DNA of 51,517 nt. Source: an uncultured Desulfobulbaceae bacterium (GTDB lineage: Bacteria; Desulfobacterota; Desulfobulbia; Desulfobulbales; BM004). The position numbers were made by a program, and so were the translations under genes. The stretch lies in NCBI GenBank assembly GCA_947259115.1, contig CAMYKS010000015.1:1-51517 (forward strand). The letters are read 5' to 3'. Below the pieces are notes generated by a model, which saw only the letters and a list, made by a program, of their open reading frames with translations, was not told the origin of the DNA and did not search any database. Positions 45,494 to 51,517 of this stretch are shown in pieces; the first letter of the stretch is position 1, and each line of letters opens with the position of its first letter.

Positions 45494-46516
45494 TCAAGCC
45501 CGTGTCATGGTGGTGTGTGTTTTGACAGTTTCATTACTTTGAATAGTGCAGGATGTAAGGTCGGAGAAAGGTTCGATTACAGCATTGTCCCCGATTTGGC
45601 AGTCATGCAGAACCACATCGGACCCGATGGTGCAGTTAATGCCGATAATGGAATTGCCTGATATCCGGACATTTGCATGGATAGATGTGTCTCTTCCGAT
45701 AACAACCTCCCGTTGAACGAAGATCGTTGACGGATCGATGAGCTTCACGCCTTCTGCCATAAGCTGCGTGTTTTTTTGAAGTTGCAGGTACCTATTGGCC
45801 TCGGCTAATTCATCTCTTGAGTTGATGCCGAGAACTTCTTCTCCACCGGCCCCGGAGAACGTTGCAACATCATGTCCCTCATCGATGGCGATTTTGACGA
45901 TATCCGTCAGATATATCTCTCCCTGCTTATTGTCGCTCCCAACTTTTTTCAAGGCCTTGAACAGAAAAGGGATTTCAGCGCAGTAGATACCCGCATTGAT
46001 CTCCATAATTTTTTTCTGCTGATCCGTGGCATCTTTTTCCTCTACTATTCCCAGGAGCTTTTCCTGTTTGTCACGTACAATCCTGCCATAATTTGCAGAA
46101 TCATCCAGTATAGCTGTCATAAGAGTGAGGACAGGTCTTCTTTTCGCATGGGCTGCAAGCAAAGCCCTGAGGGAATCTGCTCTGATCAGGGGAACATCGC
46201 CGCTCAGGATAAGTACAGTGCCGCCTTCGCTGCTCAGTTCCTTTTCCGCACAGAGGACCGCATGGCCGGTTCCAAGCTGCTGCTCCTGAACAATACAGGC
46301 AGCCCTGTAGCCTGTTACCAGTTCGGCAACTTTTTCCTTCTGGTGCCCTACAATTACATAGGTGTGGTCCAGGTTGAGAGTTTTCACCGCATCCAGGACA
46401 TGCAGGATCATGGGTTTGAACAATACTTTATGCAATACCTTGGCCTTCGATGACTTCATCCTGGTGCCGAGGCCGGCTGCCAGAATTAATGTACAAACTT
46501 TATTTTCAATTATCAT
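45494..46516 (-). CDS. GlmU-like sugar nucleotidyltransferase, short form
   Basis: 340 aa. N-terminal uridyltransferase half is intact: ILAAGLGTRMKS, QLGTGHAV, LSGDVPLI, EKDAT, NAGIY and the Lys/Asn region. The left-handed beta-helix is short (about 250-325, ending IGDNAVIEPFSDL), and the acetyltransferase catalytic part of full GlmU (about 455 aa) is missing. So it should make UDP-GlcNAc from GlcNAc-1-phosphate, but not acetylate glucosamine-1-phosphate. It ends just before repeat array B, which might have truncated it; short forms also exist naturally in related bacteria. Confidence 0.8.
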   Translation of the reverse strand: MIIENKVCTLILAAGLGTRMKSSKAKVLHKVLFKPMILHVLDAVKTLNLDHTYVIVGHQKEKVAELVTGYRAACIVQEQQLGTGHAVLCAEKELSSEGGTVLILSGDVPLIRADSLRALLAAHAKRRPVLTLMTAILDDSANYGRIVRDKQEKLLGIVEEKDATDQQKKIMEINAGIYCAEIPFLFKALKKVGSDNKQGEIYLTDIVKIAIDEGHDVATFSGAGGEEVLGINSRDELAEANRYLQLQKNTQLMAEGVKLIDPSTIFVQREVVIGRDTSIHANVRISGNSIIGINCTIGSDVVLHDCQIGDNAVIEPFSDLTSCTIQSNETVKTHTTMTRA

Positions 46517-46811
46517 GGCTTTTACAGTCAGCAGTGGTGAACATAAAGAAACCTAATTATTTTTGACAATTTGTTACAAAAACACCTTTTATGGATTTTG
46601 TGAAGATTTTTTTATACCCAATGGATTTCGATACGATATTTAATGAATTATATGAATTGAACCGGTTTTAAAAAACGGGCTCGGACTTTTTTATTCAATT
46701 GGGTATCATTAAGCATTATCGTGATACTCAAGTATCTTGCTTAATGGGTAGGGAATCGTATACCGTTAAGTTACTGAGGTGCCTATTGTCAAAAAATAAT
46801 GGAGGTGCGCC
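46517..46811. other. Divergent intergenic region with a hairpin
   Basis: Between the GlmU-like gene and the phasin-like gene. A strong two-part hairpin at 46708-46746 (CATTAAGCA/TGCTTAATG enclosing GATACT/AGTATC) and the inverted pair TACCCAAT (46615) / ATTGGGTA (46698) are present. No gene. Confidence 0.5.
46708..46746 (+). promoter_or_regulatory. Palindromic hairpin upstream of the phasin-like gene
   Basis: Outer stem CATTAAGCA/TGCTTAATG and inner stem GATACT-CA-AGTATC. No T-run follows on either strand, so it is more likely an operator or a structured 5' leader than a terminator. Confidence 0.45.
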
Positions 46812-47144
46812 ATGTTTGAAATTTTCAAGAAGAGTCTGTTTGCCGGCCTGGGACTTGCGGTTGTCACCAAGACAAAACTGGAAAACGTTCTGGAAAAACT
46901 TGTAGAAGAGGGCAAGATGTCCCGTGAGGAAGCGGAAAAAATGGGGCAGGAGCTGCTGGACAGTGGTGAGAAGCAGTGGACCGACTTTGAAACCAGGTTG
47001 CAGGAGACAGTAAAGGGTCTTCTGGCAAATATGGACATCTGCAAGGCAAGTGATATGAAAAAGCTGGAGAAAAAGATGAAAGCCCTTGATATGCGTCTTA
47101 AAGCCATAGAAGAACCGAAAGAAAAGAAAGCAGCCGACAAATAG
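46812..47144 (+). CDS. Phasin-like coiled-coil protein
   Basis: 110 aa with an N-terminal GLGLAVVTKTKLENVLEKLV, a long helix with EEGKMSREEAEKMGQELL and a charged tail (KKLEKKMKALDMRLKAIEEP). It resembles the polyhydroxyalkanoate-granule phasin/PhaI-type helical family. GGAGG precedes the ATG; 8 bp separate it from the UbiB/ABC1 gene, so they form an operon. Phasin-like genes next to ABC1 kinases are a known arrangement in deltaproteobacteria as far as I recall; the function is unknown. Confidence 0.72.
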   Translation: MFEIFKKSLFAGLGLAVVTKTKLENVLEKLVEEGKMSREEAEKMGQELLDSGEKQWTDFETRLQETVKGLLANMDICKASDMKKLEKKMKALDMRLKAIEEPKEKKAADK

Positions 47145-47152
47145 GGATATTT

Positions 47153-48808
47153 ATGGATATCCTGGCTCTTTCCAAACTGGGACGCTTTCGTGAAATCGTG
47201 GGTGTGCTGTTCAAGTACGGTTTTGACGATGTGGCCGAGCGCTTGCAGCTGCCCGGAAAGATCCTCATAAGCAGGAAACGGATCGCGGCTCATGAGATGA
47301 GCACTTGGGAGCGGCTGCGTCATGCCCTGGAGGACCTTGGTCCCACATTTGTAAAATTCGGTCAGATTCTCAGCCTGAGAGGCGATCTTCTGCCGGCTGA
47401 TCTCATCAGGGAACTTGAAAAACTGCAGGACTCCGTTGCCCCTGTTCCTTTCGGGGAGATAATGGGTGTACTGAAAAAGGCATTCAAAAAGCCTTTGGAG
47501 GAGGTATTCAGCCTTTTAGAAGATGAGCCCCTGGCAGCAGGCTCACTGGCCCAGGTCCACCGCGCGGTCCTCAAAGATGAGAATGTGCCGGTTGCCTTGA
47601 AGATCAGGCGTCCCGATATCGTGCGAACTGTAGAGATAGACCTCCAGATCCTGGAAGGGGCTGCTCCCTATTTAACCGAGCACTTGGAGTTTGCCCGTAC
47701 CTATGATTTTGTCAACCTGGTCAAGGAACTGAAGCGTGCCTTGCTGCGTGAGCTTAATTTTACCCTCGAAGCAAGGAACATGCAAATCATCAGCCAGAGC
47801 CTGGCCGGCGAAAAAGATGTTATGATTCCGAAAGTTTATGAAGACTATTCAAGGTCATCTGTCTTGACCATGGATCTGATCGAAGGGGTTAAGCTTAAAA
47901 ATCTACAACCTGAAAATATTGAAGAGCGGGAACTGTTGGCAAAAACCGGAATCAGACTGGTTGTCAAACAGGTTCTCGAAAATGGTTTTTTCCACGCCGA
48001 TCCCCATCCCGGTAATTTTCTCATTGTCAAGGGCAGGGAACTTTGCATGATTGACTGGGGCGTAGTGGGCATTCTGCCTCCTGAAACACGTTATGAACTG
48101 GTGGAATTGATTGGTGCCATTGTTGATAAGGAGGCTGAAAAGGTCTTTGACCTTCTTATGATACTCACCGGCGCAAATGTTGCGCAGATAAACGAACGGC
48201 TGCTGCTCCGTGATATTTTAGAAATCCTCCACCTCTATCACAGTGTGACCATTGGTAAACTGGATCTGGGGCAGCTTCTCATGGATCTGAACAATATGCT
48301 CCGGACCCATCATATCAAGCTGCCCAGCGATCTGGCCCTGATGTTCAAAACCATGGTGACGGCTGAGGGCACAGCCAGGCAGCTCTATCCGGAACTCGAT
48401 GTTATAGCTGAAATAGAACCCTTTATTTATAAGCTGGGTATAGAGCGCTGGAGCCCCTCTCAGGTCTGGCGGCGCTTCACCAGGCAACTCCGCTTTTATT
48501 TAAAACTGCAGAGCAGCCTGCCAGGTGCTGTGCAACGCATTCTGCAGAAGGTGGAGCAGGGTGAGCTGAACATAAGGTTCAGGCATGAAAACCTGAGCGG
48601 CCTGCAAAAAAGCCTGGACAACGTCAGCAACAGGCTGTCTTTTTCTATAATTCTTGCTTCCCTCATCATCGGCAGTTCAATGATTATTACCACCGGCGTA
48701 AAGCCGCTTATTTTCGGTTATCCCGTCATTGGCCTGGTCGGATACCTGATATCCGCTATTTTAGGGCTGGTTGTTGTTATTAATATTTTCAGCAGCCGAA
48801 AATTTTAA
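47153..48808 (+). CDS. UbiB/ABC1-family atypical kinase
   Basis: 551 aa. The KxGQ-type motif TFVKFGQILSLRGDLLP (about 64-80) and Ala-rich nucleotide loop AAGSLAQVHRA (about 126-136) define the family; then VALKIRRPDI, FHADPHPGNFLI and MIDWGVVG. Two C-terminal membrane helices (about 500-520 and 523-545). Such proteins are ATPases supporting quinone biosynthesis or lipid homeostasis. AGGGATA precedes the ATG. Confidence 0.9.
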   Translation: MDILALSKLGRFREIVGVLFKYGFDDVAERLQLPGKILISRKRIAAHEMSTWERLRHALEDLGPTFVKFGQILSLRGDLLPADLIRELEKLQDSVAPVPFGEIMGVLKKAFKKPLEEVFSLLEDEPLAAGSLAQVHRAVLKDENVPVALKIRRPDIVRTVEIDLQILEGAAPYLTEHLEFARTYDFVNLVKELKRALLRELNFTLEARNMQIISQSLAGEKDVMIPKVYEDYSRSSVLTMDLIEGVKLKNLQPENIEERELLAKTGIRLVVKQVLENGFFHADPHPGNFLIVKGRELCMIDWGVVGILPPETRYELVELIGAIVDKEAEKVFDLLMILTGANVAQINERLLLRDILEILHLYHSVTIGKLDLGQLLMDLNNMLRTHHIKLPSDLALMFKTMVTAEGTARQLYPELDVIAEIEPFIYKLGIERWSPSQVWRRFTRQLRFYLKLQSSLPGAVQRILQKVEQGELNIRFRHENLSGLQKSLDNVSNRLSFSIILASLIIGSSMIITTGVKPLIFGYPVIGLVGYLISAILGLVVVINIFSSRKF

Positions 48809-48901
48809 TAAGCAAGGCTGTTAGTTGTCGCGAAACCCACCACTTATGAGTTTGGCAAATAACGGGTACCTAAGCGAATGACTTAAAACCGCTTCATTGT
48901 C

Positions 48902-48944
48902 CCTTGTTTACCCTGCAAGAAGGCATAAACTTTATTCGATATTT
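48902..48944 (+). repeat. About 43-bp imperfect direct repeat, left copy
   Basis: Begins CCTTGTTTACCCTGCAAGA; closely matches 51363-51405. The two copies bracket the TPR-sulfotransferase gene. Confidence 0.75.
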
Positions 48945-48990
48945 TTGTCTTTTTTGCACCCCCCCCTGCGGCATGGAGGATTTCTATATA

Positions 48991-50889
48991 CTACAGACTT
49001 TCCTCTAAAGGGGCGACAAACCGTTTGTAGTTTGAAGCCCAACCGATCCCTCGGGGATGTTGCTCTGTCAACTTCTTTTCTGGTCTTTCAGCATTCTCCT
49101 TTGCGATCAAATCTTGTACCATGTCAGTACATTGCTTATTCCACTCCAGTTCTAAAAAAGAGATAAGTTGGGGAAAGAGTTGTTCAGGTTTTTTAACAAG
49201 TTCATTGTATTGCAATTCATATATGGGTATCGGCAAGGTATTTTTCCAGTAGTCCATTAGTTTTTCATATTGGCGATACATAAAACCAATGTGTGATAAG
49301 TCATATGAATATTCATAGCCCGGTTTGAAAAGTTTGAAAAATATTGCAAGACAGTTATCCAATGGGCTGCGACGGCAATATATGATCCTCGATTTCGGGA
49401 ATAACAGGGCAATGAGCCCGAGTAACAAAAAACTATTCGTGAAAGTATTTGTAATGCGTTTGTATGGCTTTTCTGCAACGTTCTGTAAAAAACTTTCATA
49501 CTCAGCAATAATTATTTTTGCTGTTTTGCTGTCTATCCCCCTAACAAAAATAGGGAATTTTGTTTTCACTCCTAAACTATGCGGTATTTTTTTGTGTATA
49601 AGCCTGGTAATTTCAGTGAGCTCTCTACCGCCATACACGTCTTCATGCGCTGCTAACATGTTTTCGACCAGCGTTTTGCCTGAACGGGGCAGACCGACTA
49701 TAAAAACAGGAAATGTGGAGGAGGATCCTTTGAACTTTGGTTGTGCAAAAACATCGTTACTGAAAACGCTAATTATCTCATCAACTCTCTTTTTATATTG
49801 ATCAATATTGAAAGCAGAAGTCTTGTTTTTTATCCGGTTTGCATGTTGAACATGCTGAAATGCCACATCATACAGAGTGCAATTGTCATAAATTTCTCCC
49901 AATGCCAAGTGAAGGTATGTTGAATTCTCGTCAGTAATATCCGACCTGTCTAACAATATGTTGATCTTTTTAATATCTTCATGCTCCGGATGATAATATG
50001 ATTTCTTGCCGGATTGATTGATTAAGTAAGCTAATTGTCGGTATACATATGCGAAGTCAGGCTTAACTGCCAGGGCTCTTTTAAATGCTTCTATAGCCTC
50101 TTCCGTTCTGCCCAGTGCCTGGAGAGTAATTCCCAGATTATTCTGTGCTTCAGCATTATCAGGTTTTAAACTCAAAGATTTATTTAATACAGCAATTGTT
50201 TCACTCAATTTGCCTCTTTTCTGGAGAACGACCCCCAAATTATTGTATGCCTCTGCAGAGCCGGACTGAAGCATCAGGGCTTTTCTCAATGATTCCTCTG
50301 CATCTGCCATTTTGCCCAGTTGTTCGAAAACAATACCCAAATTATTGTAAGTCTCTGCAGAGTCTGGTTCAAGCACCAGGGCCTTTTTGAAAGATTCCTC
50401 CGCATCTGCCAGTTTGCCCAGTTTTTTGAAAGCATGGCCCAAATTGTTGTATAATCCGGCCTTGGCCGGTTTTAGTTGCAGAGCCTGTTGAAATATTGTA
50501 ATTGCCTCAATTAATTTGTTCTGATCCTGCAGGGTAACCCCAAGATTATTGAGTGCTTCCCCATAATCGGGTTTGATACTGAGAGCCCGTTTATAGGAGT
50601 CTTCGGCTGCTTGAAGATTACCGAGCTTCAGACAGATATTACCGAGATTGAAAAACCACAATGAATTGTTGGGATTTCCCCTGATAGCTTGAGACAATAG
50701 TTGAGCGGCAATGTCAAGTTCACCATGTTGATGCGCAATTTGACCAAGCAGATAAGTGGCATGGGGGTTTTCGGGTTCAGCGGCGCGAATTCTCAGGCAG
50801 ATATTTTCAGCCTTCCGGAAGTCCCCTGCCTGGAAATATTTATATGCTGTCTTAAATAACTGTTTAATGCTGGTGTTGTTTAATGCCAT
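48991..50889 (-). CDS. TPR-sulfotransferase (protein-tyrosine sulfotransferase-like)
   Basis: 632 aa. Seven or more TPRs span about residues 8-285 (LNNLG, YNNLG and QNNLG motifs repeat every 34 residues); the C-terminal half (about 375-620) is a sulfotransferase fold with PAPS-binding VGLPRSGKTLVENML (Lys in place of the usual first Thr), and the 3'-phosphate loop IIYCRRSPLDNCL. It may sulfate proteins or other acceptors. The gene is flanked by direct repeats. No clear ribosome site. Confidence 0.85.
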   Translation of the reverse strand: MALNNTSIKQLFKTAYKYFQAGDFRKAENICLRIRAAEPENPHATYLLGQIAHQHGELDIAAQLLSQAIRGNPNNSLWFFNLGNICLKLGNLQAAEDSYKRALSIKPDYGEALNNLGVTLQDQNKLIEAITIFQQALQLKPAKAGLYNNLGHAFKKLGKLADAEESFKKALVLEPDSAETYNNLGIVFEQLGKMADAEESLRKALMLQSGSAEAYNNLGVVLQKRGKLSETIAVLNKSLSLKPDNAEAQNNLGITLQALGRTEEAIEAFKRALAVKPDFAYVYRQLAYLINQSGKKSYYHPEHEDIKKINILLDRSDITDENSTYLHLALGEIYDNCTLYDVAFQHVQHANRIKNKTSAFNIDQYKKRVDEIISVFSNDVFAQPKFKGSSSTFPVFIVGLPRSGKTLVENMLAAHEDVYGGRELTEITRLIHKKIPHSLGVKTKFPIFVRGIDSKTAKIIIAEYESFLQNVAEKPYKRITNTFTNSFLLLGLIALLFPKSRIIYCRRSPLDNCLAIFFKLFKPGYEYSYDLSHIGFMYRQYEKLMDYWKNTLPIPIYELQYNELVKKPEQLFPQLISFLELEWNKQCTDMVQDLIAKENAERPEKKLTEQHPRGIGWASNYKRFVAPLEESL

Positions 50890-51107
50890 TATTGCTTTAT
50901 AAATTAGTGGGAATGTTGTTTGTTTTCATCAATAAAAATATAAGGTTAATAATTCATAATGATGTGACATTATAAACATAGGTGGATTCGAGATGCAAAA
51001 AAAACCGGCGCTTTTCCTGCATATAAAGATAACTGCCAACCTGGATATTCCTGCACCTGGCAAAAATGATTGAGTTTTAAAATCTGCTTTATTCAAAGAA
51101 GAAAGTG

Positions 51108-51145
51108 AAAAGCCCCCCTGTATCATTTGATGCACGGGGGTTTTT
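51108..51145. terminator. Bidirectional terminator
   Basis: AAAAGCCCCC and GGGGGTTTTT arms enclose TGTATCA/TGATGCA, giving a long stem with A- and T-runs at the two ends. On the minus strand it follows the decayed 5S tail in the same order as the intact 5S gene and its terminator. Confidence 0.85.
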
Positions 51146-51150
51146 ATATA

Positions 51151-51176
51151 AAGCGGCGACCTAGACCCGCCCAGCC
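51151..51176 (-). pseudogene. Possible decayed 5S rRNA 3' end
   Basis: Plus-strand GCGGCGACCTA then GACCCGCCCAG aligns with the intact 5S tail GCGGCGACCTACTCTCCCACCCAG at 51473 onwards, with two short gaps. It is followed on the minus strand by a terminator as in the intact copy. Confidence 0.45.
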
Positions 51177-51362
51177 AGAATAATTCATGAATTATTGGGG
51201 CGAGTCGATACCCCTCCTGGCATCACTCCCGGGTTGAGGAGCGGTTACTGGTAAAGGACGTTACAGGGTGGGGATGAAAAGAGAATATTGAATACAAAAT
51301 ACAAAATACTGAATGTCGAACGTCAAATTATTTTGTTGAACTGACTTTCATTATTCATTAAT

Positions 51363-51405
51363 CCTTGTTTACCCTGCAAGAGGGCATAAACTATATTCTA
51401 CATTC
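51363..51405 (+). repeat. About 43-bp imperfect direct repeat, right copy
   Basis: Matches 48902-48944 with only scattered substitutions. Lies just past the 5S terminator. Confidence 0.75.
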
Positions 51406-51415
51406 TTTTTTTAAC

Positions 51416-51456
51416 ACAAAAAAAATCCCCCATTCATTACTGAATGAGGGATTTTC
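51416..51456 (-). terminator. rrf: 5S rRNA terminator
   Basis: Minus-strand stem AAATCCCTCATTCA / TGAATGGGGGATTT (14 bp with one G-U pair, GTAA loop) followed by a run of eight T. It lies about 15 bp after the 5S 3' end. Confidence 0.9.
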
Positions 51457-51470
51457 TATAAAAAAGAATT

Positions 51471-51517
51471 CGGCGGCGACCTACTCTCCCACCCAGTCGC
51501 CCAGGCAGTACCATCGG
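51471..51517 (-). rRNA. rrf: 5S ribosomal RNA, partial (3' end)
   Basis: The complement reads CCGATGGTACTGCCTGGGCG then GTGGGAGAGTAGGTCGCCGCC, the conserved 3' third of bacterial 5S rRNA. The gene continues past the window edge, and an rRNA operon on the minus strand should lie to the right. Confidence 0.93.

Larger units (their letters stand above)
50890..51470. other. Intergenic region with rRNA terminator and relic
   Basis: 581 bp between the 5S gene and the sulfotransferase gene. No protein gene is apparent. It holds the 5S terminator, one copy of the 43-bp repeat, an apparent decayed 5S tail at 51151-51176 and another terminator at 51108-51145, all listed separately. Confidence 0.5.

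Noticed and set aside
1..51517. tRNA genes
   Set aside because: I scanned the intergenic stretches for GGTTCGAATCC-like T-arms and cloverleafs and found none; a tRNAscan run would be decisive.

Overview
This window looks like a chromosomal segment from a Gram-negative anaerobe, most likely a sulfate- or sulfur-cycling member of the Desulfobacterota (Desulfobulbales-like). This is inference from the gene mix: a DsrC/TusE-family protein, a probable selenoprotein with a rhodanese fused to a rubrerythrin-like domain, a sensor kinase with a periplasmic CxxCH heme motif, a relic of a 2-oxoacid:ferredoxin oxidoreductase, and the ThiF-ThiS-ThiG-ThiH (anaerobic) thiazole pathway. There is no phage, plasmid or CRISPR. 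Most of the content is housekeeping, punctuated by repeats and gene relics.

Layout. 0.5-6.5 kb (+): a giant AsmA-like envelope protein, then an exported DUF255/thioredoxin-fold protein, closed by a strong bidirectional terminator. 6.9-10.5 kb (-): a three-gene phosphorelay consisting of a heme-type membrane kinase, a single-domain receiver and a REC-kinase-REC hybrid. 10.7-11.6 kb (-): the rhodanese/rubrerythrin gene, whose catalytic Cys codon is an in-frame TGA followed by a hairpin. 11.9-13.2 kb: a small membrane protein and a membrane-anchored alpha/beta hydrolase. 13.5-17.0 kb (+): a compact run of flavin-binding protein, Mth938-like protein, class I fructose-1,6-bisphosphatase, iron alcohol dehydrogenase and DUF2721. 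17.1-18.65 kb (-): citrate synthase preceded by the decayed tail of an aconitase, the pair bracketed by 16-bp direct repeats. 18.8-20.2 kb (-): a YwbE-like protein, a MITE-like element and the SrkA kinase. 20.4-23.1 kb (+): a CHASE-PAS hybrid kinase.

23.2-34.1 kb (-): a long nucleic-acid and translation block with Uup ABC-F, a DEAD-box helicase, a DUF3482 GTPase with its DUF2868 partner, CvfB, VF530, an RNase D-like exonuclease, SUI1/YciH, a tRNA-dihydrouridine synthase, a spermidine-synthase-like methyltransferase and a 35-aa Lys/Ala-rich microprotein. 34.7-37.0 kb (-): GIY-YIG, HEAT-repeat lipid/periplasmic-type protein and a GH43 glycosidase, bracketed by a 27-bp repeat. 37.3-39.1 kb (+): a small HTH protein and a cyclopropane fatty acid synthase. 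39.3-40.7 kb (-): a membrane protein, Tag glycosylase and a frameshifted KorA-like relic. 40.9-41.6 kb (+): an atypical DsrC/TusE paralogue and a small companion. 41.9-46.5 kb (-): thiH, thiG, thiS, thiF and a short GlmU-like nucleotidyltransferase, with two related tandem-repeat arrays between the genes. 46.8-48.8 kb (+): a phasin-like protein and a UbiB/ABC1 kinase. 49.0-50.9 kb (-): a TPR-sulfotransferase. The window ends inside a 5S rRNA gene on the minus strand, followed by its terminator and, about 300 bp further on, what looks like a second, decayed 5S tail with its own terminator.

The most interesting item is the apparent selenocysteine rhodanese/rubrerythrin fusion at 10746-11588: all three expected signs (UGA exactly at the catalytic Cys, intact frame beyond it, and a hairpin at the right distance) are visible in the sequence.
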